A stretch of 64,000 bases of DNA, from the NCBI GenBank assembly GCA_963665915.2, contig CAXXSG010000011.1, forward strand, positions 79,199 through 143,198, in the 5' to 3' direction. Each line of letters starts with the position of its first letter. The first letter of the stretch is position 1. The translations under genes and the position numbers were made by a program. The DNA comes from JAFGRU01 sp963665915. Its GTDB lineage: Bacteria; Desulfobacterota; Desulfuromonadia; Desulfuromonadales; JAAYDE01. Shown here in pieces: positions 61,477 to 64,000 of this stretch. Under the pieces are notes generated by a model. It ran no database searches. It was given only the letters and a program-made list of their open reading frames with translations, and was not told the origin of the DNA.

Positions 61477-62097
61477 ATGACATTTGAAATTAAAGAGGAA
61501 CTGATTAAATCCAAAGTTTTGGCTATTGGTGCCAGCCCCCGGAAGGGTGGTAACTCTGATGTTCTCCTCAAGCACTTTTGCGCTGGTGTGAATAAGGGCG
61601 GAATTGAAACAGAGGAAATCCAACTGAGGGATTGTCAACTTACACCATGCATCGGTTGTGAGCTTTGTCGGAAAACCGGAGAATGTACCCGCTTTAATGA
61701 CGACATGGTTGGTATCTACAAAAAAATTATTGAATCTCGTGGGCTTTTTTTGATTTCCCCTGTGCATAATTACAATATCACTGCCTGGATGAAAGGTTTT
61801 ATCGACAGGCTCTATTGTTTTTATGATTTTACAGAGCCACGGCCAGGTCCTTGGAGCAGTAAGCTTGCAAACCAAGGCCGAAAAGCAATTGTAGCAGCCG
61901 TTGCCGAACAGTCGACCAAGGAAGATATGGGCTTCACTCTCGAAGCTATGCAGATGCCGCTTGAGGCTCTGGGCTATGAGATCAATCAGAAATTTCCCGT
62001 GTTGGGCATTTTTGAAAAAGGCAAAGTCGTCGATTTCCCGGAAATAATCCATACCGCCGAAATGTACGGTGAAAAATTGGCGAAAGATATTAAGTAA
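61477..62097 (+). CDS. Iron-sulfur flavoprotein (Isf-like, flavodoxin fold)
   Basis: The 206-residue protein has the FMN-binding start of NADPH-dependent FMN reductases (AIGASPRKGGNSD) and a cysteine cluster CIGCELCRKTGEC (CX2CX2CX5C) that matches the 4Fe-4S motif of archaeal/bacterial iron-sulfur flavoproteins. SPVHNYNITAWMKGFIDRL follows. Such proteins can reduce oxygen or hydrogen peroxide in anaerobes. The in vivo partner is unknown. Confidence 0.85.
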   Translation: MTFEIKEELIKSKVLAIGASPRKGGNSDVLLKHFCAGVNKGGIETEEIQLRDCQLTPCIGCELCRKTGECTRFNDDMVGIYKKIIESRGLFLISPVHNYNITAWMKGFIDRLYCFYDFTEPRPGPWSSKLANQGRKAIVAAVAEQSTKEDMGFTLEAMQMPLEALGYEINQKFPVLGIFEKGKVVDFPEIIHTAEMYGEKLAKDIK

Positions 62098-62345
62098 CAA
62101 TTTCAATAAAAACTGTAGCTAAGCATCTAATGTCTTGATGATAAACGCTATCCTTTGGATCAAAATCTCCGTGAAATGTTCTCAAAGCAATGGGCGGAAT
62201 CAATCGAATATGGTCATTCCATAGGTGTTGGTTCTTTCGAAGCATCCAGGGAACTATACGAAAGAACTCCAACCAACAAATCACCAATATTGGAAAAGAA
62301 AAGCCGGCCGCTTGAAGGAGAAGCCGACAATTTTTAAGGAAGGTA

Positions 62346-62514
62346 CTAGGAGCCTGTCGGACTTAGGTATGAATCTATTGCGAAATCGGCAAATCGGACC
62401 ATATTCTCGTAAATTTTCGCCAAATAGCTCTGCTATTCGATCTCAAATTTACAAAAATCTGTCCTCGATTTCCCATTTTCTCATTACGATCCCCCAAGTC
62501 CGACAGACTCCTAG
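62346..62514. repeat. 169-bp palindromic (MITE-like) repeat
   Basis: The outer ends CTAGGAGCCTGTCGGACTTA (62346 on) and its complement (62493-62514) match at 20 of 22 positions. The interior is an imperfect palindrome (CGAAATCGGCAAATCGGACC against the complement of GTCCTCGATTTCCC, with an AAATAGC/GCTATT centre). It lies between the flavoprotein and hydrolase genes. Confidence 0.85.
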
Positions 62515-62567
62515 AAAAGTTACAAAACTGCCCCCAGGCCATCCTCCGAGGTAAAGGAAAACAGGAA

Positions 62568-63515
62568 ATGAAAAATACTGAGAAAACAACCGGTAAAGGC
62601 AAAAAGGCTTACTGCAAACCACCTGAACGATACCCGACCGTCTTTGCCGGCTGTATAATTATGCTGTTATTGATTTTTGGATCTATGCGGGCTCACGCGG
62701 AATGGCCCCAGGTTATCTCTTCCAAAGATGGCACACCGATTTCTTATGAAATATATGGCGCCGGGGAGCCGACTCTGGTGTTTGTCCATGGCTGGAGCTG
62801 CGATGCCCGTTACTGGCGAACCCAGTTGCCACATTTTTCGAAAAAACATCGTGTTGTCACCCTTGACCTTGCCGGCCACGGCCACTCGGGCTCTGAACGC
62901 TCACGATATACCATGAAGTCATTCGGGGAGGATGTCCGTGCCGTAGCAGAGGCTAACGGCAGCCATAAGGTGATTCTGATAGGCCATTCCATGGGCGGCT
63001 CGGTTATCGCAGAGGCGGCCCGACTGATGCCGGCCCGCGTCATCGGGTTAATCGGCATTGATACGCTGGAAAACATTGAGTATCCGATGACCCGCGAGGA
63101 GCTTGATCAGATGATTGCTTCTTTGAAAATGGATTTTCAAAACTGTAGCCGGAAATTTGTCGAAGAGATGATTTCATCTCGAACCGATCCGCAACTTCGC
63201 GAGTGGATACTCGCAGACATGGCCGCCGCGCCTCCTGCTGTAGCTCTTAGTGCGATGAACGAAATGATGTCTCAGTATATCACTGGAGAAGCGGCCAAAA
63301 TATTCGAGGAAATCCCCATTCCCGTTGTCAGTGTAAACGGAGATCTGTGGCCCATTAATTTTGAAGCCAACCGGCGGCATATGTCCTCCTTCGATGCTAT
63401 AGTTTTGAAGGAAGCGGATCATTTCTTGATGCTCAACCGTCAGGATGAATTCAACAGTGCGTTGGAAAAAGCCATCGATATGGTAACCAAGAAGGCTGGA
63501 GGTAAAGGCCGTTAA
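62568..63515 (+). CDS. Exported alpha/beta hydrolase
   Basis: The 315-residue protein has a positively charged start and a hydrophobic signal/anchor segment (about 27-41, AGCIIMLLLIFGSMRAHA). The alpha/beta-hydrolase core has the oxyanion HGWSCDARYW, the nucleophile elbow GHSMGGS and the C-terminal histidine in EADHFLML; the acid may lie in VNGDLWP. The substrate is unknown. AAAGGAAAACAGGAA precedes the ATG. Confidence 0.87.
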   Translation: MKNTEKTTGKGKKAYCKPPERYPTVFAGCIIMLLLIFGSMRAHAEWPQVISSKDGTPISYEIYGAGEPTLVFVHGWSCDARYWRTQLPHFSKKHRVVTLDLAGHGHSGSERSRYTMKSFGEDVRAVAEANGSHKVILIGHSMGGSVIAEAARLMPARVIGLIGIDTLENIEYPMTREELDQMIASLKMDFQNCSRKFVEEMISSRTDPQLREWILADMAAAPPAVALSAMNEMMSQYITGEAAKIFEEIPIPVVSVNGDLWPINFEANRRHMSSFDAIVLKEADHFLMLNRQDEFNSALEKAIDMVTKKAGGKGR

Positions 63516-63524
63516 ACATGAGAA

Positions 63525-63761
63525 ATGGGAAAAATTAATTTCGATAAAATAGGTCTCTTTATTATTGGGCTTTCCTTTGGGTTTTCCATTGGCGTTGCAG
63601 CATCAAGTTGGGAGTGGTTCCCAGAAAAAACATGGTGGCGTAATCCCTTGGCCCGCTTACCACAAACCAGCCTCTGTTATTTCAAACTGTTATGGCCTTT
63701 TATCGTTCTGTTCATATTTTTAATTGGTTGCCGAAAGGTATATAAATCGGGAAGAATTTGA
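63525..63761 (+). CDS. Small membrane protein, unknown
   Basis: A 78-residue protein with two predicted membrane helices (IGLFIIGLSFGFSIGVAAS and LLWPFIVLFIFLIGC) around a tryptophan-rich loop (WEWFPEKTWW). It starts 10 bases after the hydrolase gene, so it may be co-expressed. No family is recognised. Confidence 0.6.
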   Translation: MGKINFDKIGLFIIGLSFGFSIGVAASSWEWFPEKTWWRNPLARLPQTSLCYFKLLWPFIVLFIFLIGCRKVYKSGRI

Positions 63762-63858
63762 GTTGTTTTCAAAAGCCAACAGACAGGGTAGCTAATTGTT
63801 TCCCAGCAGAGAACCGTCAGCGGTGGTTTTCGGTCAATCGGCTGATGAGGAGTAAAAG

Positions 63859-64000
63859 ATGGCACCTGAGTTCGTTGAAAAGCAGCGGTCGGGTCCTATC
63901 CCCCGACGGGATGCCCCATCCCCCGATGCTTCCTTGGCATGGGAAAGGGAGCAGCCGGAGTTGCGCCGCATTCTCGACGGCGAGGGACCAACTGAAAACA
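63859..64000 (+). CDS. Partial ORF at right window edge
   Basis: An ATG at 63859 behind GAGGAG opens a frame that runs 47 codons to the window end without a stop (starting APEFVEKQRSGPIPRRDAP). It is proline- and charge-rich. The identity cannot be judged from this fragment. Confidence 0.5.
   Translation, partial: MAPEFVEKQRSGPIPRRDAPSPDASLAWEREQPELRRILDGEGPTEN

Noticed and set aside
62155..62337. 60-codon ORF between flavoprotein and hydrolase
   Set aside because: No SD, no recognisable motif and immediately followed by a repeat; possible gene remnant but not supportable.

Overview
The window reads as a chromosomal segment of a Desulfuromonadales-type bacterium (Geobacter/Desulfuromonas/Pelobacter relatives, class Desulfuromonadia). 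This is inferred from gene order (aminotransferase / pheA-aroA-cmk-ispH-rpsA-sppA-ihfB), the frequent TTG and GTG starts with good Shine-Dalgarno (SD) sequences, the mix of anaerobe-type genes (KamA and AmrS radical SAM enzymes, a PPi-type phosphofructokinase) with oxygen-handling genes (cydAB, caa3 oxidase, catalase, Fe-SOD), and many palindromic intergenic repeats. No 16S gene is present, so the species cannot be fixed.

Layout. 1-8.9 kb: aromatic amino acid, nucleotide, isoprenoid and translation genes, ending in an ihfB that carries an apparent one-base frameshift, then a NifU/Nfu-like gene and a small unknown gene. 8.9-12.0 kb (minus strand): cytochrome bd operon, DUF4492 protein-cydA-cydB-small CydX-like ORF (also apparently frameshifted). 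12.3-21 kb: sulfurtransferase, tRNA-Ala(GGC), a more loosely organised accessory stretch (PAS/zinc protein, decayed lipoprotein gene, a complete IS1595-family element with 8-bp target duplication), a PerR-like regulator plus catalase, a Sel1-repeat protein and an MFS efflux pump. 21-29 kb: rlmKL and a PHP phosphoesterase (minus), then two peptide-ABC ATPases and ptsP (plus). 29-32 kb: purC and a PpiD-like chaperone. 32-37.7 kb: the rod-shape operon mreBCD-mrdA-rodA, interrupted by a 183-bp palindromic repeat. 37.9-47.7 kb: AmrS, HD-GYP protein, pseudopilin, PPi-PFK, SOD, and a PhnD-like binding protein paired with a GGDEF-EAL protein. 48-53.5 kb (minus): caa3-type cytochrome oxidase operon sco-coxA-coxC-cox4-coxB-ctaB. 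53.8-55.8 kb: rhodanese, MauE-like membrane protein, KamA-family enzyme. 56-58.6 kb: a zinc-ribbon protein plus SPFH protein pair. 59-64 kb: small, mostly unknown accessory genes (immunity-like DUF1851 protein, HEPN-like RX4H protein followed by an attC-like sequence, iron-sulfur flavoprotein, alpha/beta hydrolase) separated by palindromic repeats.

How it works together: the cell appears to be an anaerobe that tolerates and respires oxygen, having a high-affinity bd oxidase, an A2-type caa3 oxidase with its own heme and copper maturation factors, and a peroxide-responsive catalase. The most notable signals are the DUF4492-cydAB-small-protein cassette, the binding-protein/c-di-GMP enzyme pair, the zinc-ribbon/SPFH pair, at least five different palindromic repeat families sitting in operon gaps, and three genes broken by apparent single-base or stop mutations, which may be assembly indels. 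I found no CRISPR array, prophage, rRNA or complete integron.
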